A stretch of 64,000 nucleotides of DNA, from contig NZ_LN876587.1 in the NCBI RefSeq assembly GCF_001282725.1, forward strand, positions 739,695 to 803,694, written 5' to 3'. The notes under the pieces are model-generated. The model ran no database searches. It worked only from the letters and a program-made list of their open reading frames with translations, and was not told where the DNA came from. The stretch comes from Inediibacterium massiliense. GTDB taxonomy: Bacteria > Bacillota > Clostridia > Peptostreptococcales > Thermotaleaceae. This document shows positions 8,687-18,196 of this stretch, piece by piece; position 1 is the first letter of the stretch, and every line of letters starts with the position of its first letter. The position numbers and the translations under genes were made by a program.

Positions 8687-9967
8687 TTGTTAAAAAAATT
8701 AAAACCTATTCAAATAGGAGAGCATATAAATCTACATATGATTCAAACAGACAAATTTAAAACCAATTTGATTAGTGTATATTTTCAAAGACCTCTTAAA
8801 AAAGAAGAAGTTACCCAAAATGCACTACTCTCTATGATTCTACCAAGAGGAACCAAAACATATCCTACTTCTAAAGAGATCGCAAAAGTATTAGAGTATT
8901 TGTATGGCTCATATATAGGTTGTGATGTAGCTAAAAAAGGAGAAAGAAATATTTTACAATTTTTTATGAAGCTTCCTAATGGAAATTATATAGAGGACCC
9001 AGAAATTTTTCAAAAGGGAATGAATATTTTAAATGAATTTATCAATGATCCTTATATCACAAATGGTTTGTTTAAAAAAGATTATGTAAATCAAGAAAAA
9101 GAAAATTTAAAAGAAAAAATTGAAGGCAGAAAAAATGATAAAATGAAGTATGCATATGACCGTTGCGTAGAAGAAATGTGCAAAGATGAAAATTATGCTT
9201 TATATGTTTATGGAAGTGTAGAAGAATTAGAAAAATTATCTGAAGAAGAACTTTATAGACATTATCAAGAAATTCTTCATACATCTGTTGTGGACATTTG
9301 TGTAGTGGGAGATTTTAATCCAGACAATATGGAGAAAATGATCAAAGAAAATATTAAAATTGATCAAAAGGAAGTTGTTTTGGTAGAAAGAGAAAAAATA
9401 GAGAAAGACCTATATGAAGTAAAACTTATAAAAGAACCTATGGATGTAAACCAAGGAAAGCTTTCTTTAGGATATAGAACAAATATTCCTTTTGAAAGTG
9501 AGCTTTATCAGCCTTTAATTGTTTATTCTAATATTTTAGGAGGAGGAGCCAATTCCAAATTATTTAGAAATATACGTGAAAAAGAAAGCCTCTGCTATTA
9601 TATTTATTCTAGAGTGGACAAGTTTAAGTCACTTATGCTTATAAGCTCTGGAATAGAATTTGAAAATTATGAGAAAACTTTATCTTTAGTAAAAGAACAA
9701 GTATCATCTATGAATAAAGGAGAGTTTTCACAAGAAGATATAGAAAGTGCAAAAAATTCTATTATTACTTCTATTCGCTCTATGACAGACAGTCCTTATA
9801 TGCTTTCTGATTTTTATTATACCCAAGCTATTTCTCATAACGAAGATACGATAGAAGAGATGATAGAAAAAATTAGGAGTGTCACAAAAGAAGATATTAT
9901 AAAAGTAGGACAAAATATAAAGCTAGATACTATATACTTCCTTACAGGGAAAGAGGAGGTTAAATAA
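8687..9967 (+). CDS. ymfF: M16-family peptidase homologue without the zinc motif (YmfF-like)
   Basis: About 426 residues in two M16 halves. At the place where active M16 enzymes carry HxxEH this protein has LSMILPRGTKTYPTSKEIAK, so it is expected to be catalytically silent. The second half has the usual glycine-rich loop ILGGGANSKLFRNIREKESL. TTG 8687 is chosen because AAGGAGGGA lies eight bases upstream. The stop abuts the next gene. Pairs of silent and active M16 proteins form heterodimers; the Bacillus ymfF-ymfH pair has been linked to 5-aminopentanol modification of EF-P. The family is secure and the substrate is not known here. Confidence 0.85.
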   Translation: MLKKLKPIQIGEHINLHMIQTDKFKTNLISVYFQRPLKKEEVTQNALLSMILPRGTKTYPTSKEIAKVLEYLYGSYIGCDVAKKGERNILQFFMKLPNGNYIEDPEIFQKGMNILNEFINDPYITNGLFKKDYVNQEKENLKEKIEGRKNDKMKYAYDRCVEEMCKDENYALYVYGSVEELEKLSEEELYRHYQEILHTSVVDICVVGDFNPDNMEKMIKENIKIDQKEVVLVEREKIEKDLYEVKLIKEPMDVNQGKLSLGYRTNIPFESELYQPLIVYSNILGGGANSKLFRNIREKESLCYYIYSRVDKFKSLMLISSGIEFENYEKTLSLVKEQVSSMNKGEFSQEDIESAKNSIITSIRSMTDSPYMLSDFYYTQAISHNEDTIEEMIEKIRSVTKEDIIKVGQNIKLDTIYFLTGKEEVK

Positions 9968-11263
9968 ATGAGTGGAAATGAAATAAACAGTAAAGTATTA
10001 AAAGAAAAAATGTTTGTAAAAGAATTATCCAATGGACTTAAGATTTTCTTTATGCCCAAAGAAGGATATACGAAACAATATGCGATCTTTGCTACCAACT
10101 ATGGATCAAATGATAGTAAGTTTATCATTCCAGGAGAAAGTGAAGTAACACAAGTTCCAGATGGCATTGCCCATTTTTTAGAGCATAAATTATTTGAAGA
10201 ACCAGAGGGAAGTATATTTGATAAATTTTCTGAATTAGGTTCTAATGTAAATGCATATACAAATTTTAATTCTACTTGCTATCTTTTTTCTTCAACTGAC
10301 AAATTTTATGAAAATCTTGAGCTTTTGGTTCATTTTGTGCAATCTCCTTATTTTACAGATGAAAATGTAGAAAAAGAAAAGGGGATTATTGGGCAAGAAA
10401 TAAAAATGTATGATGATAACCCAAATTGGAAGGTGTTTTTTAATTCTCTAAAGGCAATGTATCACAATCATCCTGTAAAAATAGATATTGCAGGTACGAT
10501 AGAAAGTATTTCTAAAATAACAAAGGAAGACTTATATAAGTGCTATAATACTTTTTATGATCCTTCGAATATGATTTTATTTGTGGTAGGCGATCTAGAT
10601 TGTGATAAGGTATTTTCTATTATTGAAAAAAATCAAAAAAAGAAAGAGAAGATAAAAGAAAAGATCGAAAGAATTTATCCTGATGAGCCAAATACTATTG
10701 TACAAAATACCATAGAAGAACATTTAGATGTTTCTATTCCTCTTTTTAATATTGCATTTAAAGATATAGAAAATTCTTTAGATGGAAAAGAGTTGTTAAA
10801 AAAAGATATTGCTACAAAAATAATATTGGATATGGTATTTGGAAGAAGTTCCTCCTTCTATACAAAGCTTTATGAAGAAGGGCTTATCAATGATACATTT
10901 GAAAATGAATATACAGGAGAAATGGGCTATGGACATTCTATGATTGGAGGAGAATCTAAAAATCCAAAGGAAGTATTTAAAAAAGTTTTAGATCACATTG
11001 AAAATCTTAAAATGTCAGGTCTTAATCAAGAAGATTTTGAAAGAATCAAAAGAAAACATATTGGAGAGCATGTAAGTTATTACAATTCTGTAGAATTTAT
11101 TGCTACTACTTTTGTCGCTTATCATTTTAAGGGGATTAATATTTTTGATTATATTACGACTCTTAAAGAAATGGAATTTGACTATATTCAAAAAAGATTT
11201 AAAGAACATTTTAATCAAGATCGTTGCGTATTATCTATTATTTCTCCAAAAGACTTTGAATAA
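9968..11263 (+). CDS. ymfH: Zinc-dependent M16 peptidase (YmfH-like)
   Basis: 431 residues starting at the base after the ymfF stop. The inverted zinc motif is intact: HFLEH in GIAHFLEHKLFEEPEGS near residue 60, with the downstream third ligand Glu in the NVEKEKGIIGQEIKMYDD helix (about residue 135). The second half has VFGRSSSFYTKLYEEGLI. This is the active partner of the upstream silent homologue and probably works with it as a heterodimer in the cytoplasm. One in-frame ATG fits directly after GAGGAGG; no alternative start is needed. Confidence 0.88.
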   Translation: MSGNEINSKVLKEKMFVKELSNGLKIFFMPKEGYTKQYAIFATNYGSNDSKFIIPGESEVTQVPDGIAHFLEHKLFEEPEGSIFDKFSELGSNVNAYTNFNSTCYLFSSTDKFYENLELLVHFVQSPYFTDENVEKEKGIIGQEIKMYDDNPNWKVFFNSLKAMYHNHPVKIDIAGTIESISKITKEDLYKCYNTFYDPSNMILFVVGDLDCDKVFSIIEKNQKKKEKIKEKIERIYPDEPNTIVQNTIEEHLDVSIPLFNIAFKDIENSLDGKELLKKDIATKIILDMVFGRSSSFYTKLYEEGLINDTFENEYTGEMGYGHSMIGGESKNPKEVFKKVLDHIENLKMSGLNQEDFERIKRKHIGEHVSYYNSVEFIATTFVAYHFKGINIFDYITTLKEMEFDYIQKRFKEHFNQDRCVLSIISPKDFE

Positions 11264-11312
11264 AAAATATGAATTTTAATATGTATACGATTTGGAAAAG
11301 GAGTTGATTTTA

Positions 11313-12056
11313 TTGGATCCCATTGCCTTTCAATTATTTGGATTAGAAATAAGATGGTATGGAATTTTGATTTCTATAGGAATGGTATTAGGAACTCTTT
11401 TAGTATTAAAAAGAGCAAAAAAAGAAAATATTAAAGAGGATCATATCTTTGATCTTCTTCTTTTTGCTATTCCTGTAGCTATTATAGGAGCAAGAACGTA
11501 CTATGTTCTTTTTAACTTTAGTGATTATGCAGGAAATATTTATCATATGGTCAATATTAGAGAAGGAGGATTGGCCATTCATGGAGGTGTTATAGGAGGA
11601 GTTTTAGTAGGATACTTTTATTGCAAGAAACATAAACTTTCCTTTAGAAAGATGGCAGATTTATTTGCACCAAGTATTATTTTAGGGCAAGCCATTGGAA
11701 GATGGGGGAATTTTGTGAATCAAGAAGCATATGGAAGGCCTACAAATCTTCCATGGGCTATTACAGTAGATGGTGTACGAGTACATCCTACTTTTTTATA
11801 TGAATCTACATGGAATTTATGTGTATTTATATTTCTTCTTTGGTATGATAAAAAGAAAAAATTTAATGGAGAAATATTCCTACTTTATGCAATGTTATAT
11901 TCTGTAGCAAGATTTTTTATTGAGGGTCTTCGCATAGATAGTTTAATGCTTGGTTCCTTTAGAGTTGCACAATTGGTAAGCCTTGGTGCTGTTATGATTT
12001 GTGGAATTTTACTGTATATAGGTCGAAAAAGACAAGTAATTAAAAAAGTCGAATAG
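11313..12056 (+). CDS. lgt: Prolipoprotein diacylglyceryl transferase
   Basis: 247 residues with about seven membrane helices. It carries the Lgt signature as GQAIGRWGNFVNQEAYG (about residues 128-144) and HPTFLYESTWNL, and opens DPIAFQLFGLEIRWYG. Lgt transfers diacylglycerol from phosphatidylglycerol to the lipobox Cys of prolipoproteins such as PstS in this window; LspA, encoded at the right edge, then cuts the signal peptide. TTG 11313 is chosen since AAAAGGAG ends nine bases upstream and gives the family's usual N terminus; an in-frame TTG at 11292 lies before that ribosome site. Confidence 0.95.
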   Translation: MDPIAFQLFGLEIRWYGILISIGMVLGTLLVLKRAKKENIKEDHIFDLLLFAIPVAIIGARTYYVLFNFSDYAGNIYHMVNIREGGLAIHGGVIGGVLVGYFYCKKHKLSFRKMADLFAPSIILGQAIGRWGNFVNQEAYGRPTNLPWAITVDGVRVHPTFLYESTWNLCVFIFLLWYDKKKKFNGEIFLLYAMLYSVARFFIEGLRIDSLMLGSFRVAQLVSLGAVMICGILLYIGRKRQVIKKVE

Positions 12057-12131
12057 AGTATATATTTTAATGAATTTTCATGAATACATAGAAATGTCAT
12101 AAAACTGTAATTATATTGTCATAGAATGCTG

Positions 12132-12160
12132 TTGACATGAATTGGAAATTGTAATAGTAT
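12132..12160 (+). promoter_or_regulatory. Sigma-A-type promoter for the Spo0E-like gene
   Basis: TTGACA (perfect), 17-base spacer, TAGTAT, 38 bases before the small gene's start. Confidence 0.6.
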
Positions 12161-12197
12161 ATACACGTATGAATTTTACAAAACATGGGGTGTAGAG

Positions 12198-12350
12198 ATG
12201 GTGAAGAAAGAAATAGAAATTTTAAGACAGAGATTAAATGACCTTATACAAGTAGAGTCAAATTACGAGCAAATTTATAGAGTTAGCGTTCAATTAGATG
12301 AATTAATTACTACATTTTATAAAAATCAAAATAAAGAAGTAGTTGTATAA
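12198..12350 (+). CDS. Spo0E-like aspartyl-phosphate phosphatase (50 aa)
   Basis: A 50-residue helical hairpin: MVKKEIEILRQRLNDLI, a short turn, then YRVSVQLDELITTFY. The S-x-x-L-D-x-L-I core is the Spo0E signature that docks on and removes phosphate from Spo0A-P, so the product probably delays sporulation. In Bacillus the motif is SQxLDxLI; here the Q two before L is present (SVQLD), one residue shifted. It has its own promoter and a long hairpin terminator whose stem starts inside its last codons, so it is a monocistronic unit between lgt and mraZ. The target is inferred from the family. Confidence 0.8.
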   Translation: MVKKEIEILRQRLNDLIQVESNYEQIYRVSVQLDELITTFYKNQNKEVVV

Positions 12351-12400
12351 AACAAAAATACCTTTAAGCATGAGCTAAAAGGTATTTTTGTTTTATACAA
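12343..12400. terminator. Long bidirectional hairpin terminator after the Spo0E-like gene
   Basis: A perfect 20-bp outer stem (12343-12362 with 12381-12400, GGTATTTTTGTTTTATACAA on the right arm) plus a mostly paired inner part around loop ATGA. The left arm overlaps the last codons and stop of the Spo0E-like gene. It has T-rich arms on both strands. Confidence 0.85.
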
Positions 12401-12512
12401 TAAAAAATGCTAATTTAGGAAGAAATTTCATTACTCTTATAAAAATAGGAGCATCTACCTATAAAAAAATATATTTTATTAGAAGGATTTTTTCTATTCC
12501 TATAGAAATAGT

Positions 12513-12542
12513 AGTGGTGAGAAGTGGTGAGAAGTGGGGACT
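12513..12542 (+). promoter_or_regulatory. MraZ operator: three 10-bp direct repeats
   Basis: AGTGGTGAGA, AGTGGTGAGA and AGTGGGGACT in tandem, 26 bases before the mraZ start. MraZ binds arrays of short GTGG/TGGGN-type repeats at about 10-bp spacing upstream of its own gene, so this is very probably the autoregulatory box of the dcw cluster. Confidence 0.8.
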
Positions 12543-12567
12543 CTTTCCTAAAATGGGGTGAAAAAAT

Positions 12568-12999
12568 TTGTTTATTGGAGAATATTTTCATACAATTGAT
12601 ACTAAGGGAAGAGTGATTATTCCTTCAAAATTCAGAGATGAATTAGGGGAAAAATTCATTATGACAAAAGGTTTAGATCATTGCTTATTTGTATATGCTC
12701 TTAAGGAATGGAGAGAAATTGAGGAAAAATTAAAAAGTTTGCCATTCACTAATAAAGAGGCGAGAGCTTTTGTAAGATTTTTTTTCTCCGGAGCTACTGA
12801 ATGCGAATTAGATAAGCAAGGGAGAATTACCATTGCACCGAATCTAAGATCTCATGCAAAGGTGGAAAAAGAAGTAATTATTATTGGAGTATCTACAAGA
12901 GTAGAAATCTGGAGTAAAGAAGAATGGGAAACTTATAATGATATGGCAGATCTAAGCTATGATGATATAGCAGAAAAAATGGTTGAACTAGGAATTTAA
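12568..12999 (+). CDS. mraZ: Transcriptional regulator MraZ
   Basis: 143 residues, full length, starting at TTG after AATGGGGTGA. Two SpoVT/AbrB-like repeats are visible: [20 protein letters not shown] (residues 7-26) and [19 protein letters not shown] (about 74-92). MraZ forms a ring that represses the dcw operon through the repeats just upstream (12513-12542). First gene of the division cluster, 56 bases before rsmH. Confidence 0.97.
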   Translation: MFIGEYFHTIDTKGRVIIPSKFRDELGEKFIMTKGLDHCLFVYALKEWREIEEKLKSLPFTNKEARAFVRFFFSGATECELDKQGRITIAPNLRSHAKVEKEVIIIGVSTRVEIWSKEEWETYNDMADLSYDDIAEKMVELGI

Positions 13000-13055
13000 A
13001 TATTTTAGATCCTATGTGTAGATAATATGTTAAAAAGTAGAAAGCAGGTGTAGTT

Positions 13056-13991
13056 TTGGATTTTAAACACGTTTCTGTATTATTAGAAGAATGTATTGAA
13101 AATTTGAATATAAAGCCTAATGGCATTTATGTAGATGGAACATTAGGGGGAGGAGGTCATTCGCAAAAAATTTGTGAAAAATTAGGAAAAGATGGACTCC
13201 TTATTGGGATAGATCAAGATCAAGAAGCTTTATGTGCAGCTCAAAATAGATTAAGCATCTATGATAATCAAAAACTTTTTGTACATAATAATTTTTCTAA
13301 TATTAAAAAGATATTAGAAGACAATCAAATAGAAAAAATAGATGGTATTTTATTAGATTTAGGGGTTTCCTCTTATCAACTTGATGAAGAAAGTAGAGGT
13401 TTTTCTTATATGCACGATGCTCCTTTGGATATGAGAATGGATCGAAGAGGAAATTTTACTGCAAGAGATGTTGTCAATGATTATGATGAAAAAGAGATAG
13501 CAAGAATTATCAAAGAATATGGTGAAGATAGATGGGCTAAAAGAATTGCAAGCTTTATTGTAAAAGAAAGAGCATCAAAGCCTATTGAAACTACAGGGGA
13601 ATTAGTAGAAGTCATTAAAAAGGCAATTCCTGCTGCAGCAAGAAGAGAAGGGCCTCATCCTGCCAAAAGAACTTTCCAAGCCATAAGAATAGAAGTAAAT
13701 AATGAATTGGGAATTTTAGAAGATACAGTACGAGATGTTTCAGAAAAATTAAATGAAGGAGGAAGAATTTGTATTATTACATTTCATTCTTTAGAAGATC
13801 GTATTATTAAGAATGTTTTTAAAGATTTGAGTACGGCTTGCAAATGTCCTAAAGAGTATCCTATATGTCAATGTGGAGGAGTAGCTGTTTTAAAAAGAAT
13901 ATCTAAAAAACCTATTTTACCATCTGATACAGAGGTGGAGGAAAATCCAAGATCTAGAAGTGCGAAATTAAGAGTAGCAGAGAAGATTTAA
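13056..13991 (+). CDS. rsmH: 16S rRNA (cytosine1402-N4)-methyltransferase
   Basis: 311 residues. The SAM-binding loop is [13 protein letters not shown], followed by GIDQDQEAL and the catalytic-region [20 protein letters not shown]. The late motif [20 protein letters not shown] is typical. RsmH methylates C1402 in the ribosomal P site. Starts at TTG after AGCAGGTG. Its place between mraZ and ftsL is the conserved dcw order. Confidence 0.97.
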   Translation: MDFKHVSVLLEECIENLNIKPNGIYVDGTLGGGGHSQKICEKLGKDGLLIGIDQDQEALCAAQNRLSIYDNQKLFVHNNFSNIKKILEDNQIEKIDGILLDLGVSSYQLDEESRGFSYMHDAPLDMRMDRRGNFTARDVVNDYDEKEIARIIKEYGEDRWAKRIASFIVKERASKPIETTGELVEVIKKAIPAAARREGPHPAKRTFQAIRIEVNNELGILEDTVRDVSEKLNEGGRICIITFHSLEDRIIKNVFKDLSTACKCPKEYPICQCGGVAVLKRISKKPILPSDTEVEENPRSRSAKLRVAEKI

Positions 13992-14022
13992 AAGTTCTAA
14001 AAAAAGAGGGGGGGGAATAAGT

Positions 14023-14514
14023 TTGATAATAGCACAGCGGAAATATAAGCATATGAATGAGAAATATTTACAACCTGAACCTAAAAATGAGAGAAAGAAA
14101 AATACAGAGAAAAAAATCAAAGCAAGTCACAAGCTACAAATTATTTTTGGACTTTTAATAGTAGGAAGTTTATGTATAGGAATTTTATTAGGATATGCGA
14201 AACTAACAGAATTAAAATATAAAATTAATGGAATGAATAAAGATATTCATCAAATGGAGGCACAAATAGAAAATTTAAAAGTAGAAGTGGAAGAAATCAA
14301 AAGAAGTGATTGGATTGAAAAAAAAGCAACAGAAGAACTAGGAATGCAGTATCCTGAAAAATCACAAATGGAATTTATTCATGTAAATAGCAATAGCATA
14401 CAAAATGCTTTAAATACACAAGAAAAAGCACAAAAATATGAAGAAAGAGATCAGACTGGTCTAGTAGCAGTCATCAAAAAAACTGCAAGCAAAATAATAG
14501 GGTTATTAGATTAG
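14023..14514 (+). CDS. ftsL: FtsL-like division protein
   Basis: 163 residues with a basic cytoplasmic start, one membrane segment (about 40-62, LQIIFGLLIVGSLCIGILLG), then a short coiled coil containing MNKDIHQMEAQIENLKVEVE and the region DWIEKKATEELGMQYPEKSQ, which is the typical FtsL/DivIC end. FtsL pairs with DivIB/FtsQ and DivIC to activate septal synthesis. It starts at TTG after a GGGGGGG run. The assignment relies on topology, motif and position between rsmH and the PBP; overall identity in this family is low. Confidence 0.85.
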   Translation: MIIAQRKYKHMNEKYLQPEPKNERKKNTEKKIKASHKLQIIFGLLIVGSLCIGILLGYAKLTELKYKINGMNKDIHQMEAQIENLKVEVEEIKRSDWIEKKATEELGMQYPEKSQMEFIHVNSNSIQNALNTQEKAQKYEERDQTGLVAVIKKTASKIIGLLD

Positions 14515-14540
14515 TATTTGATTATAAGGGGGCAGTATCA

Positions 14541-16529
14541 TTGGCAACACCTACTATTGCTAATAAAAAAAGATTAGTTCTTTTATTATTTGTAGTAAGC
14601 ACTGTATTGTTTTTATTGATTTTTAGAGTTGGATGGATTCAAATTGTAAATGGAGAAAAATATAGACAGCTTGCACATATTCAGCAGACAAGGGATATTC
14701 CTATTCCGGCTAAAAGAGGAACTATTTATGATCGTAAAGGAAAGGAATTAGCTATTAGCGCAAGTACCAATACAGTGTGGGCAAGACCAGTAGAAGTGAT
14801 TGAATCTAAAGAATTGGATGCAACAGTAAAGAAACTAGCTAAAATTCTTGAAATGGATGAGAAAGAATTAAAAGAAAAGTTATCTCAAAGAAATGTTGGA
14901 CTTATAAAACTTAAAATGTGGATTGACAAAGATAAAGCAGATCAAGTTAGAAAGGCAAAATTAAAGGGCATATGGATTGCAGAAGATAATAGAAGACATT
15001 ATCCCTTTGGAGATTTCGCGTCTCATATTTTAGGTCATACCACTTATGATAACCAGGGACTTATAGGTATAGAGCTTCAATATGATAAATATTTAAGTGG
15101 TTTACCAGGAAGATGGATTAAAAATACAGATGCAGCAGGAAGACAGCTACATTATGGAACAGATAAGTATTATGAAGCAGAAAATGGATTAAATGTTGTA
15201 TTAACTATAGATGAAGTAATACAACATTTTGTAGAAAAAGCAATTGAAGATGCTGCTATGAAGACTCAAGCTAAAAGAGTATTTGGAATTGTTATGGAAC
15301 CTAAAACAGGAGATATTTTGGCTATGGCCGTAAAGCCAGATTATAATCCAAATGATCCGAGAACCCCTTTAGATGAAAATCAAAAAAGAGAATATGAAAA
15401 TACAGATCAAAAAGGGAAAAGTAAAATATGGAATGATATGTGGAGAAATCCAATTATTAGTGATACTTATGAACCAGGGTCTACCTTCAAGCTGATTACA
15501 TCCGCAGCTGGGTTAGAAGAAGGAGTAGTGACTCCAAATTCTCCTTTTTATTGCAAGGGATATATTATGGTAGCAGGGCAAAGATTAAGATGTTGGAGAT
15601 ATTATAATCCTCATGGAGCAGAAACTTTTACACAAGCGGTTCAAAATTCATGTAACCCAGTTTTTATAGAAGTAGCTCAACGATTAGGAGTAGATAAATA
15701 CTATGATTATATAGAAGCTTTTGGATTTAAAAAGCCTACAGGAATTGATTTGCCAGGAGAAAGTGGTGGGATTTTACAAAATAAAAAATATGTAGGGCCT
15801 GTGGAGTTAGCTACCATGTCTTATGGGCACGGAATTTCTGTGACACCACTACAACTAATCAATGCTATATCTGCTATTGGAAATGATGGAAAACTCATGC
15901 AACCTAGAATTGTAAAAGAATTAGTAGATGATTCTGGAAATGTTATGCATCGATATGAACCTAAAATGATTAGACAGGTAGTTTCTGAAAAAACAGCAGC
16001 AGATTTAAGATTAATTATGGAATCTGTAGTATCTAGTGGATCAGGAAAAAATGCATATATTCCTGGGTATAGAATTGGTGGAAAGACTGGAACAGCAGAT
16101 AAAATAGAAAATAGAAAGTATGCTAAAGGAAAAGTATATTCTTCATTTATAGCACTTGCACCTGTTGATGATCCTAAAATTGCTGTTTTAGTAGTAATTG
16201 ATGAACCACAAGGAGTGCATTTTGGAAGTCAAACAGCAGCGCCTGCGGCTCATGATATTTTACAAGACACTCTAAGATATTTAGATGTAGAACCAAAATT
16301 TAATGATGTAGAGGCTAAGGAATACAAGAAAAATCAAGTAGTAGTTCCAGAAGTGAGAAATAAGACATTAACTGCTGCTGCGAAAGTATTAGGAGAACAT
16401 AAGTTGCAATATGAAACAGAGCCTTATGAAGTAGACAATCCAGATACAATTATTGTAGATCAATTTCCAAAACCAGGAGCAAGTATTCCAGAACAATCTG
16501 TAATTATTTTATATCTAAAAAAACAGTAA
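14541..16529 (+). CDS. spoVD: Class B penicillin-binding protein with PASTA domain (SpoVD/FtsI type)
   Basis: 662 residues. One N-terminal membrane helix (about 11-31) is followed by the PBP dimerisation motif RGTIYDRKGKELA. The transpeptidase domain has SxxK as EPGSTFKLITSAA, SxN as QNSCNPVF and GGKTGTADK. A single PASTA domain closes the protein (about 598-662). It makes cross-links in septal and spore-cortex peptidoglycan. Only one class B PBP gene is present at this locus, whereas Bacillus has both pbpB and spoVD, so this one may serve vegetative division as well as sporulation. It starts at TTG 14541 after AAGGGGGC. Confidence 0.9.
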   Translation: MATPTIANKKRLVLLLFVVSTVLFLLIFRVGWIQIVNGEKYRQLAHIQQTRDIPIPAKRGTIYDRKGKELAISASTNTVWARPVEVIESKELDATVKKLAKILEMDEKELKEKLSQRNVGLIKLKMWIDKDKADQVRKAKLKGIWIAEDNRRHYPFGDFASHILGHTTYDNQGLIGIELQYDKYLSGLPGRWIKNTDAAGRQLHYGTDKYYEAENGLNVVLTIDEVIQHFVEKAIEDAAMKTQAKRVFGIVMEPKTGDILAMAVKPDYNPNDPRTPLDENQKREYENTDQKGKSKIWNDMWRNPIISDTYEPGSTFKLITSAAGLEEGVVTPNSPFYCKGYIMVAGQRLRCWRYYNPHGAETFTQAVQNSCNPVFIEVAQRLGVDKYYDYIEAFGFKKPTGIDLPGESGGILQNKKYVGPVELATMSYGHGISVTPLQLINAISAIGNDGKLMQPRIVKELVDDSGNVMHRYEPKMIRQVVSEKTAADLRLIMESVVSSGSGKNAYIPGYRIGGKTGTADKIENRKYAKGKVYSSFIALAPVDDPKIAVLVVIDEPQGVHFGSQTAAPAAHDILQDTLRYLDVEPKFNDVEAKEYKKNQVVVPEVRNKTLTAAAKVLGEHKLQYETEPYEVDNPDTIIVDQFPKPGASIPEQSVIILYLKKQ

Positions 16530-16611
16530 ACAACTGAATTTATTTAGTGAATCCATAATAATTTTAAAGAAAGATAAAAATTATGTGCTATAATGAAAAT
16601 AAATACTATAT

Positions 16612-16661
16612 AAAAGGCAACTTCATTCATAGTAAAATTATTTGGGATGAAGTTGCCTTTT
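16612..16661 (+). terminator. Hairpin terminator between spoVD and murE
   Basis: A perfect 15-bp stem (AAAAGGCAACTTCAT / ATGAAGTTGCCTTTT). The T run is part of the stem's end (TTTT, then GCTG). It divides the cluster into two transcription units; a TATAAT at 16695 may belong to a murE promoter. Confidence 0.75.
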
Positions 16662-16736
16662 GCTGAGTTTTGTTTATGAAATAAAATAAAAGTCTATAAT
16701 ATGAAGATACCAAATTATTGACTAAGGGGAGATCAT

Positions 16737-18194
16737 ATGAAAATAGATCAATTACTGGAAGGATTAAATGTTACTAAAATTATAGGGAAAAAAGATGTAG
16801 AAGTAAAAGGAATTGCTTATGATTCAAGACAAGTACAAAAAGGATATGCTTTTGTAGCCATTATGGGGTTTAAGGCAGATGGACATGAGTATATTGATCA
16901 AGCAGTAAAAAACGGAGCCAAAGTAGTGATTGTTCAAAAAAATATAAATCCTATAGAAGGGGTTACCATCATTCAAGTAGAAAATAGCAGAAAGACATTA
17001 GCTTATATTTCATCTCAGTTTTATGATAATCCTACCAAAGAGATGCGTATTATTGGGGTGACAGGAACCAATGGAAAAACTACAATTACTCATTTGATAA
17101 AAAGCATATTAGAAAAAAATCATGTAGCTACTGGACTGATTGGAACTATAGCTCATGAGATTTTAGATAAAAAATATAAGGCAAATAATACAACTCCTGA
17201 ATCTTTAGATCTACATAAGCTTTTTAAAGAAATGGTAGACAACAAAGTAAATACTTGTGTGATGGAAGTATCTTCTCACTCTTTAGATTTAGATAGGGTA
17301 GCAGGCATACCTTATGAAATAGGAATATTTACAAATTTAACACCAGATCATATGGATTTTCATGAGACGATAGAAAATTATAAAAGAGCCAAGACAAAGC
17401 TTTTTTATCAAACTACAAAGGCAAATGTCATCAATGTAGATGATCCATATGGCCATGAAATTGTACAAGAAGTAAAAAAATTAGATACAAAGATTGTTAC
17501 TTATGGAGTTTATAATCAAGCAGATATTTATGCAAAAGACATAGAGACTTCTTCAAAGGGAACAACCTTTACTTTGATGACACCTAAATTTAATGGAAAA
17601 ATTTCTATAAAGACTCCAGGAATGTTTTCTGTATATAATGCTTTGGCGGCTATGGGTGTATGTTATGTGTTAGGATATAGCTTTGAAGAAATAAAGTTAG
17701 GGATAGAATCAGTAAAAGTACCAGGAAGATTTGAAACAGTTCCTGATACAAAAGATCATACAATTATTGTAGACTATTCTCACACTCCTGATGCATTAGA
17801 AAATGCATTAGATACTATAAAAGAGTTTGTAGAGGGAAAAATTATTACTGTTTTTGGATGTGGAGGAGACAGGGATAGAACAAAGAGACCTATGATGGGA
17901 GAAATTGCTGGGAAAATTTCTGACTATTGTGTAATTACAAGTGATAATCCTAGATCAGAAGATCCAGATGCAATTATGAAAGATATAGAAGTAGGAATAA
18001 AAAAGACTTCATGTAAATATAAAATGATAGTAGATAGAAAAGAAGCAATCAAAGAAGCTATTAAAATGAGTAAGCCTGAAGATGTAATTTTAATAGCAGG
18101 AAAGGGTCATGAAACTTATCAAATTCTTAAAGATAAAATTATTGATTTTGATGATAAAGCAGTAGCTTCTGAAATACTTAGGGAGGAAATGTAA
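16737..18194 (+). CDS. murE: UDP-MurNAc-tripeptide ligase MurE (meso-diaminopimelate adding)
   Basis: 485 residues. ATP-binding loop GVTGTNGKTTITHLI near residue 106, the carbamylated-Lys region around YKRAKTKLF, and VPGRFE. The substrate motif is DNPR (in ITSDNPRSEDP, about residue 400), the form that selects meso-diaminopimelate; Lys-adding enzymes have a different tetrapeptide. So the cell wall is probably of the A2pm type. First gene of the second dcw unit; the next gene starts two bases after its stop. Confidence 0.96.
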   Translation: MKIDQLLEGLNVTKIIGKKDVEVKGIAYDSRQVQKGYAFVAIMGFKADGHEYIDQAVKNGAKVVIVQKNINPIEGVTIIQVENSRKTLAYISSQFYDNPTKEMRIIGVTGTNGKTTITHLIKSILEKNHVATGLIGTIAHEILDKKYKANNTTPESLDLHKLFKEMVDNKVNTCVMEVSSHSLDLDRVAGIPYEIGIFTNLTPDHMDFHETIENYKRAKTKLFYQTTKANVINVDDPYGHEIVQEVKKLDTKIVTYGVYNQADIYAKDIETSSKGTTFTLMTPKFNGKISIKTPGMFSVYNALAAMGVCYVLGYSFEEIKLGIESVKVPGRFETVPDTKDHTIIVDYSHTPDALENALDTIKEFVEGKIITVFGCGGDRDRTKRPMMGEIAGKISDYCVITSDNPRSEDPDAIMKDIEVGIKKTSCKYKMIVDRKEAIKEAIKMSKPEDVILIAGKGHETYQILKDKIIDFDDKAVASEILREEM

Positions 18195-18196
18195 AT

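Noticed and set aside
12509-12542. Tandem GTGG repeats as a possible CRISPR or VNTR
   Set aside because: Only three 10-bp units at the exact place of the MraZ operator.
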